64,000 bases of DNA from Paenibacillus sp. MAHUQ-63 (GCF_028765165.1 NZ_JARADB010000003.1:1374042-1438041); one strand, 5' to 3'. Positions 8,790 through 16,912 are shown, counted from the first letter of the stretch. The notes: generated from the letters alone by a model not told the origin. Program-made: numbers and translations.

Positions 8790-8947
8790 GGGCACCACTG
8801 GTGCATTAGCATTAACGGTGTTAATTATTTCCTAGGAAATAGACTGAAAAATCAGCCTTAGCCATTTCCTGCTTCCCGGAGGAGGGAAGGCTCGTATAGA
8901 CACAGTAACGATGGATCCCCCCTATCTGGTAAAGGGATCCATTTTTT
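8790..8947 (+). ncRNA. Structured intergenic element ending in a terminator; possible small RNA
   Basis: The segment has a palindrome ATTTCCTAGGAAAT (8827-8840), a CTGA/TCAG hairpin (8844-8855), a hairpin CTTCCC-GGAGGA-GGGAAG (8872-8889) that shows GGAGGA in its loop, and a strong terminator (8911-8947). It matches no RNA family I recognise, and no convincing promoter precedes it. It could be a small RNA or the folded 3' region of the upstream gene. Confidence 0.3.
8911..8947 (+). terminator. Intrinsic terminator
   Basis: ATGGATCCC pairs with GGGATCCAT (9 bp) and is followed by six T. It separates the oxidoreductase transcript or small RNA from the LytTR gene promoter. Confidence 0.85.
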
Positions 8948-8958
8948 ATTGAAAAGAC

Positions 8959-8987
8959 TTGGATTCTCACTTGAAATATGATAAGAT
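8959..8987 (+). promoter_or_regulatory. Promoter of the LytTR-domain gene
   Basis: TTGGAT (8959-8964), 17 bases, then TAAGAT (8982-8987). The next cre site lies just after the expected start point, so transcription would be blocked by CcpA binding. Confidence 0.6.
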
Positions 8988-9005
8988 GTAACCGTTCTCA
9001 TTGTG

Positions 9006-9019
9006 TGTAAGCGTTATCA
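9006..9019 (+). promoter_or_regulatory. cre site (CcpA) upstream of the LytTR-domain gene
   Basis: TGTAAGCGTTATCA fits the consensus TGWAANCGNTNWCA at all 14 positions. It lies 24 bases before the ATG and about 15 bases after the predicted transcription start, a repressing position. Confidence 0.75.
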
Positions 9020-9042
9020 TTTTGAAAAGGGGGATTTTAAAA

Positions 9043-9393
9043 ATGACTGTAGCGCTCGAAACAAGAAACAGCTATGAGGATTTCGTACTGGAGAAGGACA
9101 TTATGTACTTCCGCGTCGGAGAACATGGGCTTGTTTCTTTCCATGGGAAAAATTTTCACATCAAAAAACGTATGACCACCGAAGAAATTACAGAGATAAC
9201 GACGGGCGGTACCTTTTTCAAGGTAAATACGGATTGCTATGTGAATACGAAGAAAATCGTCCAAATTCAAGACGGTAAAGTGTTTTTCGAGCTCAAAGGC
9301 GCGGATTCCAAATTCACTTCAATTACGAAGCTCCGCCAATACCGTTTGAAAGAAATCGTACAACAACACAAAGCGGAAGCCTCCGCGAAGTGA
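9043..9393 (+). CDS. Stand-alone LytTR DNA-binding domain protein
   Basis: A 116-residue protein made almost entirely of a LytTR domain: a DIMYFRVGEHGLVSFHG strand region, the FFKVNTDCYVNTKKIVQI strand-turn, then KLRQYRLKEIVQQ at the end. There is no receiver domain, membrane segment or other partner domain, so it is a minimal one-domain regulator. AAAGGGGGA lies about 8 bases before the ATG. It has its own promoter, a consensus cre site and a strong terminator, so it is monocistronic and probably glucose-repressed. Its targets are unknown; direct repeats of LytTR type in front of distant genes would be the place to look. Confidence 0.88.
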   Translation: MTVALETRNSYEDFVLEKDIMYFRVGEHGLVSFHGKNFHIKKRMTTEEITEITTGGTFFKVNTDCYVNTKKIVQIQDGKVFFELKGADSKFTSITKLRQYRLKEIVQQHKAEASAK

Positions 9394-9408
9394 TTAGCTA
9401 GAGAAATA

Positions 9409-9449
9409 AAGCTTAACGAGATACTTATCTCATTAAGCTTTTTTTTTTT
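9409..9449 (+). terminator. Terminator of the LytTR-domain gene
   Basis: AAGCTTAACGAGAT pairs with ATCTCATTAAGCTT across a 4-base turn (one mismatch), followed by eleven T. Confidence 0.95.
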
Positions 9450-9466
9450 GCCGTTAGCGGCATGCT

Positions 9467-9660
9467 GCAGCGGCTAACGGACACCGCGGCCCTTATTCTT
9501 CCGATTTGTGCCGCTTTGAGCTTCTAACGGACACCAGTGACGTTATTTGCCCGTTCCGGCCTGATTTCGCCTCGGAATCGGCAAAATAAGCGCACTGGTG
9601 TCCGTTAGCTCGGACGCATGGCGATTATCGAGGCAATAGCGTCCGTGGTGTCCGTTAGCC
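9467..9660. repeat. TAACGGACAC-family intergenic repeat, locus 1
   Basis: Two copies of TAACGGACAC (near 9475 and 9534) face two copies of GTGTCCGTTA (near 9598 and 9649). Between them, TTATTTGCC-like and AATAAGCG-like segments mirror each other. The element is a nested imperfect palindrome placed immediately after a gene terminator. Related elements lie at 20901-21421, 41400-41610 and 59728-60350. Confidence 0.75.
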
Positions 9661-9820
9661 GGGGCTGCCTTGGTGACGCGATCAAAGACGACAGGTGCAG
9701 GAGAGTCCCGCACCGCTCACCGCTGGATCTCGACGAAGTCACAGCGCTCACCGGCTGCAAGACGACTCGTTGGCTACTGCGTCCACCTGCAGCTAGTTCG
9801 CTCGATGGCCACTGCACCCA

Positions 9821-10125
9821 CCCGCCGCTGGGCCGCTCGAGCAACAGTGCCCAGTCACCCAGTCAGGTACACAGCACCCAACCCAACAGGCCGCGAATTC
9901 CCCACCGCTGCATCACGTCATGTCCCGGCTTCCTGAGCCAATGGGATAGTGCTCAAAGCGGAAGCTTCTGCGAAGTGATTAGCTATTTACCCGCCGCTAG
10001 GCCGCCCGAGCCACAGTGCCCAGTCACCCAGGCAGGTACACGCCCCCACCCCAACAGGCCGCGAATTCCCCAGATCTGCATCACGCCAAGTCCCAGCTCC
10101 CTGAGCCAATGGGATAGTGCTCATA
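9821..10125 (+). repeat. Direct duplication of about 140 bp (period about 168)
   Basis: A block starting CCCGCCGCTGGGCCGC at 9821 and ending with the motif TGAGCCAATGGGATAGTG is repeated from 9989 with scattered substitutions. Each copy ends in the same core found in the arrays at 28245-29205. Reading frames across it are GC-rich by-products with no ribosome-binding site. Confidence 0.7.
9953..9984 (+). repeat. 32-bp duplicate of the 3' end of the LytTR gene
   Basis: Bases 9953-9984 repeat 9369-9400, which cover the last codons and stop of the LytTR-domain gene plus 7 bases, with two substitutions. The copy is inserted between the two halves of the 140-bp duplication. Confidence 0.75.
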
Positions 10126-10172
10126 GGCACGCACCTGAGCAACGCCCTCCCCCGGTCCAAGCACCTCTCCGC

Positions 10173-10207
10173 CAAAAAAAGAAGCAAGCGATTACATCGC
10201 TTGCTTC
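10173..10207 (-). terminator. Terminator of the hypothetical gene at 10221
   Basis: GAAGCAAGCGAT and ATCGCTTGCTTC form a perfect 12-bp stem with a 3-base loop. On the minus strand it is followed by seven T. Confidence 0.9.
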
Positions 10208-10220
10208 CTTTTCCAGAAAC

Positions 10221-10631
10221 CTATGATATTTTGGCAAGCGTCTCTTGTTGATGTTCGCGGATCAAAAAGCGTATGTAGTCGACGGTCGTATCTTTGACCT
10301 TTTTGGCTTCTTCGAGAGTAGCAAAGCTATACTCCGCGTAATCCGTACTTCCGAATCTCTTCAATTCTTCGTAGTTCATGCCGAGCGCAGAAAAGTTGTA
10401 GACGAGCTCATAGGGCGTTTTCGCATCGACATTTTGGACGAAAATGTCTCTCGTAAAGAAGGAACCCTGCTTCTCTACTTTAAAAATCACACGAAACGGC
10501 TTGTCCTTATCAGACACAAAGCACTTGATAACCACGTCGATTTCCATCGTTTTGTAATCCACAGCGTTCGTAGGCTCTTGCTTTGGCGCATGTTTTGGCG
10601 AATGCATCCATCTTTTCAAAAATCCCAACAC
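10221..10631 (-). CDS. Hypothetical protein
   Basis: I do not recognise this 136-residue protein. It has no membrane segment or signal peptide and begins with a short basic tail rich in Pro, His and Lys, followed by a mixed alpha/beta body (VDYKTMEIDVVIKCFVSD onward) and a helical end (IRFLIREHQQETLAKIS). The GTG at 10631 is taken as start because GGGGAGGT lies 6 bases upstream; the longer open frame to 10703 has no such site. It is followed by a perfect terminator hairpin. On the same strand, 79 bases separate it from the MFS gene, so the two could share a transcript, though the GTG region also allows a separate promoter. Confidence 0.7.
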   Translation of the reverse strand: MLGFLKRWMHSPKHAPKQEPTNAVDYKTMEIDVVIKCFVSDKDKPFRVIFKVEKQGSFFTRDIFVQNVDAKTPYELVYNFSALGMNYEELKRFGSTDYAEYSFATLEEAKKVKDTTVDYIRFLIREHQQETLAKIS

Positions 10632-10710
10632 AAGATTACCTCCCCAATAACGACATGAATATATCTCATATTGTAAAGGATGGACAACCAATTGACAATC
10701 CATAATTTGG

Positions 10711-11970
10711 TTATTCCGCAGCTACAGCCTGAATTCCGCCTTTTTTGCGGCGATAATTCCATATAATGATCAAACACAGAATGCCCGTTAACACGCCGCA
10801 CCCGATGAATGCGCCATTCGCACCGAAACGGTCTGCGACATAACCCGCGAACAAGCTGCCAATCGGCGTCGATCCCGCGAAAACAAGGGAATATACGCTC
10901 ATCACCCGCGCGCGGTACTCTTCCTTGGCATTCATCTGCAAGTTCGAGTTGCTGTTCGTTGCGAATGTAATATTGAAAAATCCGGTCAAGGCAAGCAAAG
11001 CGCCGCAAGCGATAACGGACGTGCTAAGCCCTGTTAGAATCAAGCACCCGGCCACGACGAGACTGGCGACGATGCTGATTTTCAGCTTCGGTCCCTGTTT
11101 GCTACGAAAGGACATCGTAAGCGCCCCAGCGAACGAACCGACGCCAAGGCAGGACATGAGCGTTCCATACGTCGTCTCCCCCATTTGCAGCACATTTCGG
11201 GTAAACACGGGAATCAAGACGTTAAAGTTAAAAGCAAGCGTTCCGATCACCGTCACCAGCAGGACCGTTTGCGCCAATAACGGATCCCTGGCGATATATA
11301 AGATCCCGTCTTTAATTTCCTCCAAAATGCCCTCGCGCGACGTTTTCTTCCGAACGTAAGGTGCTGTCTGAATATGGATAATGCCGTAGATAACGGCAAT
11401 AAAGCTGATGCCGTTAAGCAGGAAACACCACCCGGCTCCAAGCCACGCCATCATAACGGCCCCGATGGAAGGTCCGACGATACGGGCCATATTAAAGGTG
11501 GTGGAATTCAAGGCAATCGCATTCATGAGATCTTCCTTGCCCACAATTTCAATGTTAAAAGCTTGCCTGGTCGGCAAATCGAGCGTATTATTGAGCCCCA
11601 ACAGCAGGGCCAAAATTAGAATGAATTCATATCTGACGGTGTCGGTCAAAACCAGCGCCGCCAATGTAAACGCGAGAACCATCGAAACCGATTGCGTCAC
11701 CAGAAGTATTTTTTTCTTCGGAAATCTGTCCACGACAACCCCGGCAAACAAAGAAAACAACAGAATGGGCAAAAACTGGCATGCCGCAACCATCCCCAGC
11801 TTAAGCGGAGATCCGGTAATCGTGAGAACAAGCCACGACTGCCCGATATTTTGCATCCATGTACCGATAAGCGAAACGCACTGCCCTAACCACAAATAGC
11901 GATAATTGCGATGCGTCAAAGCGTGGAAATGCCGGTCAATGAAGCCGGCGCCCGCCATCCTCATGTTCAT
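10711..11970 (-). CDS. MFS transporter, enterobactin/macrolide exporter-like (MFS_3)
   Basis: Membrane transporter, 419 residues, about twelve membrane segments. The N terminus reads FHALTHRNYRYLWLGQCVSLIGTWMQNIGQSWLVL, the hallmark of the MFS_3 branch that exports small molecules. The loop between segments 2 and 3 has the VVDRFPKKKILLVTQ form of the MFS signature. GGAGGTG lies 9 bases before the ATG. It is transcribed with the MarR-type regulator gene just upstream (6-base gap), which strongly suggests regulator-controlled efflux of a drug or phenolic compound. The exported compound cannot be told. Confidence 0.9.
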   Translation of the reverse strand: MNMRMAGAGFIDRHFHALTHRNYRYLWLGQCVSLIGTWMQNIGQSWLVLTITGSPLKLGMVAACQFLPILLFSLFAGVVVDRFPKKKILLVTQSVSMVLAFTLAALVLTDTVRYEFILILALLLGLNNTLDLPTRQAFNIEIVGKEDLMNAIALNSTTFNMARIVGPSIGAVMMAWLGAGWCFLLNGISFIAVIYGIIHIQTAPYVRKKTSREGILEEIKDGILYIARDPLLAQTVLLVTVIGTLAFNFNVLIPVFTRNVLQMGETTYGTLMSCLGVGSFAGALTMSFRSKQGPKLKISIVASLVVAGCLILTGLSTSVIACGALLALTGFFNITFATNSNSNLQMNAKEEYRARVMSVYSLVFAGSTPIGSLFAGYVADRFGANGAFIGCGVLTGILCLIIIWNYRRKKGGIQAVAAE

Positions 11971-11976
11971 ACCTAT

Positions 11977-12417
11977 CTACACCTCCTTTGAGAATCGTGA
12001 TGCGTTGGTGCCCATTTTCTCCAAAATGGTTAAGGCCAGCTCTTTTTCTTCGTCCGACAGCCCGTATGTAAGGCGTTCCCGCCAATCCGTCAGCACTTTA
12101 CGCACATCGTCTTTAATCTCGAGCGCCTTAGCCGTTAGATGGACTTCGTTGCGTCTCTTGTCCTCTTCACTGACCGTACGCGTTATGTAGCCTTGCTCTT
12201 CCAATTTCTTCAGCGCTTTCGCCGTCGTGCCCTTGTCAATTTTCAAGTAGTCTGCCAGTTCTTCCTGCGACAGGCCGTCTTCCTTATACAACGCATTGAG
12301 AAAAATATGCTGCCCCTTGCCGATCTCATAGGCTTTCAGGTGCTCGCCGATGTACATTTGTCCGTACCGGTACAAAAGCGAAATCCACCTTGGAATCGTA
12401 TTCCGGCTATCGATCAT
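11977..12417 (-). CDS. MarR-family transcriptional regulator
   Basis: Winged-helix dimeric regulator, 146 residues. The recognition region is ALYKEDGLSQEELADYLKIDKGTTAKALKKLEEQGYITR, followed by the wing VSEEDKRRNEVHLTAKA, the standard MarR layout. The ATG at 12417 is preceded by GGAAGGAG; the open frame extends further upstream but crosses the operator region. It heads the operon with the MFS exporter and is probably autoregulatory: a perfect inverted repeat lies 66-83 bases before the start. Binding of a small ligand would release both genes. Confidence 0.92.
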   Translation of the reverse strand: MIDSRNTIPRWISLLYRYGQMYIGEHLKAYEIGKGQHIFLNALYKEDGLSQEELADYLKIDKGTTAKALKKLEEQGYITRTVSEEDKRRNEVHLTAKALEIKDDVRKVLTDWRERLTYGLSDEEKELALTILEKMGTNASRFSKEV

Positions 12418-12482
12418 GATGCTGTCTCCTTCCCTTGTTAACCGAATCGTTGCACTTGCCACTATTTTAATATACGCCCGAA

Positions 12483-12500
12483 TAGTTGCATGCGCAACTA
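12483..12500. promoter_or_regulatory. Probable MarR operator
   Basis: TAGTTGC-N4-GCAACTA is a perfect 7-bp inverted repeat of the size bound by MarR dimers. A degenerate second copy (GTTGCACTTGCCAC) lies at about 12448, nearer to the start codon. Confidence 0.6.
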
Positions 12501-12512
12501 ATTTTTCGCATA

Positions 12513-12544
12513 GCAAAAGCCCCTTTATGAACAAAGGGGCTTGC
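12513..12544 (-). terminator. Terminator between the lactonase gene and the MarR operon
   Basis: AAGCCCCTTT pairs with AAAGGGGCTT around a 6-base loop. It lies about 100 bases after the stop of the minus-strand lactonase gene and has TTTTG on that strand. Confidence 0.75.
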
Positions 12545-12641
12545 AACTATTTGCTGCCGTACCCGCCCGGGTCCGTAGCTCTATGGTGACGCTGACGCGG
12601 CGGCATCCGCGTCAACGGACTAGGCGGCCGCTATGCCGCTG

Positions 12642-13721
12642 CTATAGAAAGTGAATGCAGACCGGCTTCGACACCGCCGCCGATTGGCCGGTCTCCTGCA
12701 GCATGCCGGTCTCCGCGTCCACGCGGAACACCGTGATGCTGTTCGAGTCCTGGTTCGCCGCGAGCAAATAATCCCCCAGCGGCGACAATGCGAAGTTCCG
12801 CGGCGTACGCCCCAGCGTCGCCTGCCAACCCGCAACGGACAGCGTGCCGCTATGTCCGTCAACCGCATAAACCGCGATACTGTCGTGTCCGCGGTTGGAA
12901 ACATACACATGGCGGCCATCCCCCGAGAGATGGATGTCCGCACATGTGTTCCCGCCGCTGAAGCCCTCCGGCAGCGTCGAAATGCTCTGCAGCGCGGTCA
13001 ACGTTCCCGCGCCCGCATCATAGGCCAGCACCGTCACCGTGCTGTCCAGCTCACCCACCGCGTACACGTGCCGGCTGTCCGCGCTGAATACCACGTGCCG
13101 CGGGCCTGCGCCCGGCTTCACCGCCGCTTCGCTATGCGGCTCAAGGGTGCCGTTATCCGCGTCGACGCGGTACACCAGCAGCCGATCGAGGCCCAGATCG
13201 GCAGAAATCGCGTACCGATTGTCCGGCGCCACCACAATCGAATGCGCATGCGGGTGCTCCTGGCGGTCCTTCCGCGGCCCCAGCGCCCCCTCGTGCTTCA
13301 GCAGCTGCACAGGCTCGCTCAGCCCGCCGTCCGCTTGGACCCGGTACGCGGTAACGCTGCCGCTGGAATAGTTGGCCGCGAAGACGGCGCGGCCTGTCGC
13401 ATCGGCGCTAATATAACAGGGCGACTCGCCCCCCGTCGGCTGCTGGTTCAATTTCGTCAGCCTGCCGGTTCCCTCTTCCACCGCATAAGCGGCGGAGGAG
13501 CCGCCGAATTGCCCCAAATACGTATTCGTTTCGCTGACCGCATAGAGGACCGTCCGGTCCTTATTCAAGGTGAGGAAAGAAGCGTTCGGCAAATCGGTAT
13601 ACGATTCCAGAAGCGTCAACTGCCCGTTCTGTGGATGAAACTTGTATAAGGAGATTCCGGTCTTACTCTGTTCGTCCGTATAGGAGCCCACGTAACATAA
13701 TTGTTCTTTGGCATTTGACAT
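12642..13721 (-). CDS. Lactonase-family protein, 6-phosphogluconolactonase-like
   Basis: Seven-bladed beta-propeller of the YkgB/Pgl type, 359 residues, predicted to be cytoplasmic. It starts YVGSYTDEQSKTGISLYKF, and has repeated blade motifs such as SPCYISADATGRAVFAANY, PRHVVFSADSRHVYAVGEL and PRNFALSPLGDYLLAANQDSN. The family includes the enzyme that opens 6-phosphogluconolactone in the oxidative pentose phosphate pathway, but many members act on other lactones, so the substrate is inferred. It lies 26 bases after the DUF2238 gene on the same strand and is likely co-transcribed with it. Confidence 0.85.
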   Translation of the reverse strand: MSNAKEQLCYVGSYTDEQSKTGISLYKFHPQNGQLTLLESYTDLPNASFLTLNKDRTVLYAVSETNTYLGQFGGSSAAYAVEEGTGRLTKLNQQPTGGESPCYISADATGRAVFAANYSSGSVTAYRVQADGGLSEPVQLLKHEGALGPRKDRQEHPHAHSIVVAPDNRYAISADLGLDRLLVYRVDADNGTLEPHSEAAVKPGAGPRHVVFSADSRHVYAVGELDSTVTVLAYDAGAGTLTALQSISTLPEGFSGGNTCADIHLSGDGRHVYVSNRGHDSIAVYAVDGHSGTLSVAGWQATLGRTPRNFALSPLGDYLLAANQDSNSITVFRVDAETGMLQETGQSAAVSKPVCIHFL

Positions 13722-13747
13722 TAGCCATCATCCTCCACTTGTTCATA

Positions 13748-14371
13748 TCAGTCTTTTCGTTCACTGAACCGTGAGGCAGCGGCCGTCGCCGCCATGGCAA
13801 GGATCGCGCCATAGAGCGCCAGCTCCATATCGTGGTGCGTATCCCACGGGTCGCCTTGGGTTCCAAGGAACAGCGTCCCGATCTCCGGGGCAACGAGCAG
13901 CGCCACCCACATCTCAATGAGTTCATAGAAAGCCCCTAATGCCAAAATCATGACACAAGTCATGACATAAAGCCACTTTCGCCCAAGCGGCGTCCAAGCT
14001 CGCAAAGCCTCTCTCAGCGGATAGGCAAGCAGCAGGCCGAAGCTGAAATGCACCAAACGGTCGTAATTGTCGCGTTCCGAATGCAGCAGCCATCTGAGCC
14101 ATACGTCCACGAGATTTTCATTGTATGAGTAATGAGCCCCGACAGTATGCAGCGCGAGGAACAGAGCGATTAACGCATAAGATAAATTGGAAAAAGTCAT
14201 CCGCTTATACGTGCTGACAAGACCGATCAGCGTCGCCCAGATCAGCAAATTTTCCAGCATCCAATCGAACCTGCTGTATGGCGCATAAGCCATCCAAATC
14301 CACAAAGCCGCATAGAGAATGATCAGTATGTGCAAAGTTGTATTGCTGCGAAAAGCAGCTGGTTTTCCCAT
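13748..14371 (-). CDS. DUF2238 (YjdF-like) membrane protein
   Basis: Integral membrane protein of 207 residues with about six membrane segments. The family signature is HYSYNENLVDVWL, then RDNYDRLVHFSFGLLLAYPLRE, then GAFYELIEMW, and GTQGDPWDTHHDMELALYGA, which all match DUF2238/YjdF proteins of unknown function. The start is the ATG at 14371 after a purine-rich AAGGGGGCTAAGCC. It precedes the lactonase gene by 26 bases. Upstream, an inverted repeat at 14432-14452 matches one in front of aas, so both may answer to the same regulator. Confidence 0.88.
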   Translation of the reverse strand: MGKPAAFRSNTTLHILIILYAALWIWMAYAPYSRFDWMLENLLIWATLIGLVSTYKRMTFSNLSYALIALFLALHTVGAHYSYNENLVDVWLRWLLHSERDNYDRLVHFSFGLLLAYPLREALRAWTPLGRKWLYVMTCVMILALGAFYELIEMWVALLVAPEIGTLFLGTQGDPWDTHHDMELALYGAILAMAATAAASRFSERKD

Positions 14372-14431
14372 GGCTTAGCCCCCTTGTTTTAGGTTTCAAA
14401 CTCAGGTTATCTCGCCACAGTGTTTTCCAAA

Positions 14432-14452
14432 AGTACTAAGTTTATGTAGTAC
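14432..14452. promoter_or_regulatory. Inverted repeat AGTACTAA-N6-GTAGTAC, shared operator candidate
   Basis: The site lies 61-81 bases upstream of the DUF2238 gene. It has the same 8-6-8 layout and nearly the same arms as the perfect repeat at 47315-47336 in front of aas. Confidence 0.5.
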
Positions 14453-14458
14453 CGCTCG

Positions 14459-16912
14459 TTAAGTGGGACGAAGCTCGTACAGAACAGGCGTCACGCCGGT
14501 GCCTTCAAAAGCTTGCCTGATGCGGGCGGGGTAAGCCTGCAGCTCAGATAGCGTCGCAATTAGAAAAATCGCTTCTTCCGCTCCCCGCTGTGCCGACTGC
14601 TCGCTCACTCGCTCCAGGGTCGTATACGCGAACCTTCCCCAAGGCGCCGTATCCGGAGAGACTGCCGGATCTATCCAGTACGGGATGTGCAGGCCGTGAA
14701 ACCATGCCATCTTCAGCAGCTGCTCCGCAATGGCGCCTGTGCCGTACAGCGTCAAGGAGCGGACCCCGTCCTCTTTCACTTGATGAATGAGGTCGAACAT
14801 CATCGTCTGCGGTCCGAAGCTGTCCGTGAGCCGCAGGTAATACCGGTACAAGTAATACGGAAACCGCCGGGTCGCCATGCCCTGAGGCCAATTCACATTC
14901 AACACGGACGGGGCGTAATTGCAGGCATTCAGGAAAGCTTCCGCCCCCTCCGCGTACCATTCCTCGGCAACCACGCCGCAGATCGGGGCGATGTACTCCG
15001 TGCCGTAATTGTCCTGATGCGTCAAATCACCGAGCAGCTGCGCTTCCTGCGGCATCGGCATGGCAAGCACGCGGTGCAGCGGCTTCGCCCACTCTTCAGG
15101 CTGCCGGGACGCCCTTGCCAGCCTCCCCTCTTTTTGCCGGAGCAGGTAGGCATAATAGCTTTGGAACGCCAGCGCCCCTTCCTGGCAAGCTTGCTTGAGC
15201 GCATACTCTTCGTCCGATCGATGAAGCTCGGCCAGGACCGGAGATATGCTCCCCGCTTCCTCCCGGGAATAACGGAGCGTCGAGCCGAAGGCGCCCATCA
15301 TCAGCTCTTCCAGGAAAGCCGGCGTTCTCGCAATCCGCCTGCCGGCCTCGCTGCCGCCGCTGCCTGCACGCAGCATGCTGCGAATGTTCATGCCTTGCAT
15401 GCGGCGCTCATCCGTCCGGCCTGAGCCGACGGCGAGCAGATGCAGCATCTGCGGCTTCAGCCCTGCGAGGCGGACAATGTTCTCCAGCGCGCTTTGGATC
15501 GTGCCTTGAAAGCCGATATCGACGGTCGCCAGCCGCTCCGGGGAGCCGAACGATTGCGTCAAATAACCGATGAAAAGCTCCCGGTGCCGCTGAATCGAAG
15601 CTTCAATCCGTCCTTGCGCCTCGGCGCTCAGCAGTGCTTCTTGAAGCAGCGCATAGACTGTTGTTTCACCGCTTACTGAGGCCGTCATCCTCTTGCAAGA
15701 TTCGACCGTTTCTTGAAGATAAGGCGCCAACCGGTCGTCTTGCGGACCGTCAATGCCCAATACGTCGAACAGCTCGTGTACTTTCAGCCCATGGATTCCC
15801 GCCAGAGCCGCCAGCTCCGCCTCGCCGAACCGCTCCAGACCCGCCATCATCGTCGCTTGCCTGGACACATAAACAGGCTTCACCTGCAGCTCCATTCCTC
15901 TCAGCCGGGAAGCGTGTTCGAGCATAGGCGCAAGCAGGTACGCCTCCCTCATGAGCGGATTCACACAGGTGATGTTCTCCTGCTCGCAAACATCAAGCAC
16001 CCATTCGCATAAGGCGTGCAGGAACGGCCCGATCACATCCGTGCCGAACTGATACAACAGACGCTCCTTCTCCCCGCGACTCTCCGCTGCGCCTGATGCC
16101 GCAGCCAGCTTGCGCAGCGACTTCCACTCCGGAAGCATATCGCCGTGCCTGACGAACTCCCAATGGTGAATGCTGGCGAAATGCTCCGGAATGACGGGAT
16201 AATGGAGTCCTCTGATCCCTTCTAGCGCTGCACCGGCCACGTCAGCCGCTACATTATCGCCGATATGTACGATTGCGGATGCTTCGATGTGCGGAAAAAG
16301 GGCTTTCAGCCGGGCGAACAGATGCCCCGACGACTTCCCTTCCCTCTCCTCGGAAGAAACGAGAATCGTGTCCACACAGCTCATATCCAGGCCGCTCGAG
16401 GCCAAGATGGTGCGGAGCTGCGCGGAAGATAAGTACATATCGGATAGCAGCGCCACCGGAATACCCGCTTGGCTGCAGGCATAGAGCAGCGAAGCCACAT
16501 GAGGGTTCACGTAACAGACGTCCGCTTCGGCTTCGACTTCCATCCGCGCGAATGTATCCCTGCTGCCGAGGATCTCCGGCATTTCTTCATAAATGAGTTC
16601 CAATGTCACTTCGGCAAAGCCTGTCCGTGCGGCTTGCCGCTCACGGGCTTGGGATTCCGCCCGAATGCGCATGTCTTTGAATGCGGCCGCCGAGACGGAC
16701 GGTGCCAGATCGCCATGGCCGAGCGCTCTCTCGCCAACTATCGCAAACACATCGGACGGATTGGCGCAAGTGCGGAACAATAGCGTATCGAAAATATCCA
16801 AGCTGAGCAGCTTGGGCGTTGGTAATTCATTTTGCAAAACGCGGAGATAGCGGTCCTTTGTCCATAAGTGTACATCCTTCGAACTGATCCCGGTATGCGG
16901 TACCTGCAGCAT
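14459..16912 (-). CDS. Large HAD-superfamily protein, COG5610-like, multi-domain
   Basis: Cytoplasmic protein of 817 residues. A HAD hydrolase domain at the N terminus has motif I LLSLDIFDTLLFRT near residue 36, motif II VALLSDMYLSS, and the C-terminal HAD motif IVHIGDNVAADVAGA. A long second part without a recognised domain follows; near the C terminus LTLYGTGAIAEQLLKMAWFHGL looks like a nucleotide-binding Rossmann strand and turn. Such proteins (COG5610) commonly sit in capsule, teichoic acid or glycan clusters. The ATG at 16912 follows AAGGAGG. It is divergent from a glycosyltransferase gene 96 bases away, which fits a role in a cell-surface glycan. Confidence 0.8.
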   Translation of the reverse strand: MLQVPHTGISSKDVHLWTKDRYLRVLQNELPTPKLLSLDIFDTLLFRTCANPSDVFAIVGERALGHGDLAPSVSAAAFKDMRIRAESQARERQAARTGFAEVTLELIYEEMPEILGSRDTFARMEVEAEADVCYVNPHVASLLYACSQAGIPVALLSDMYLSSAQLRTILASSGLDMSCVDTILVSSEEREGKSSGHLFARLKALFPHIEASAIVHIGDNVAADVAGAALEGIRGLHYPVIPEHFASIHHWEFVRHGDMLPEWKSLRKLAAASGAAESRGEKERLLYQFGTDVIGPFLHALCEWVLDVCEQENITCVNPLMREAYLLAPMLEHASRLRGMELQVKPVYVSRQATMMAGLERFGEAELAALAGIHGLKVHELFDVLGIDGPQDDRLAPYLQETVESCKRMTASVSGETTVYALLQEALLSAEAQGRIEASIQRHRELFIGYLTQSFGSPERLATVDIGFQGTIQSALENIVRLAGLKPQMLHLLAVGSGRTDERRMQGMNIRSMLRAGSGGSEAGRRIARTPAFLEELMMGAFGSTLRYSREEAGSISPVLAELHRSDEEYALKQACQEGALAFQSYYAYLLRQKEGRLARASRQPEEWAKPLHRVLAMPMPQEAQLLGDLTHQDNYGTEYIAPICGVVAEEWYAEGAEAFLNACNYAPSVLNVNWPQGMATRRFPYYLYRYYLRLTDSFGPQTMMFDLIHQVKEDGVRSLTLYGTGAIAEQLLKMAWFHGLHIPYWIDPAVSPDTAPWGRFAYTTLERVSEQSAQRGAEEAIFLIATLSELQAYPARIRQAFEGTGVTPVLYELRPT

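Noticed and set aside
9618..10226. A 202-codon plus-strand frame
   Set aside because: It runs through repeats and a terminator of the opposite gene, has no ribosome-binding site and has a low-complexity Pro/Ser/Arg composition.
12651..13649. A 332-codon plus-strand frame opposite the lactonase gene
   Set aside because: It is a mirror frame caused by the high GC third positions of the real beta-propeller gene.
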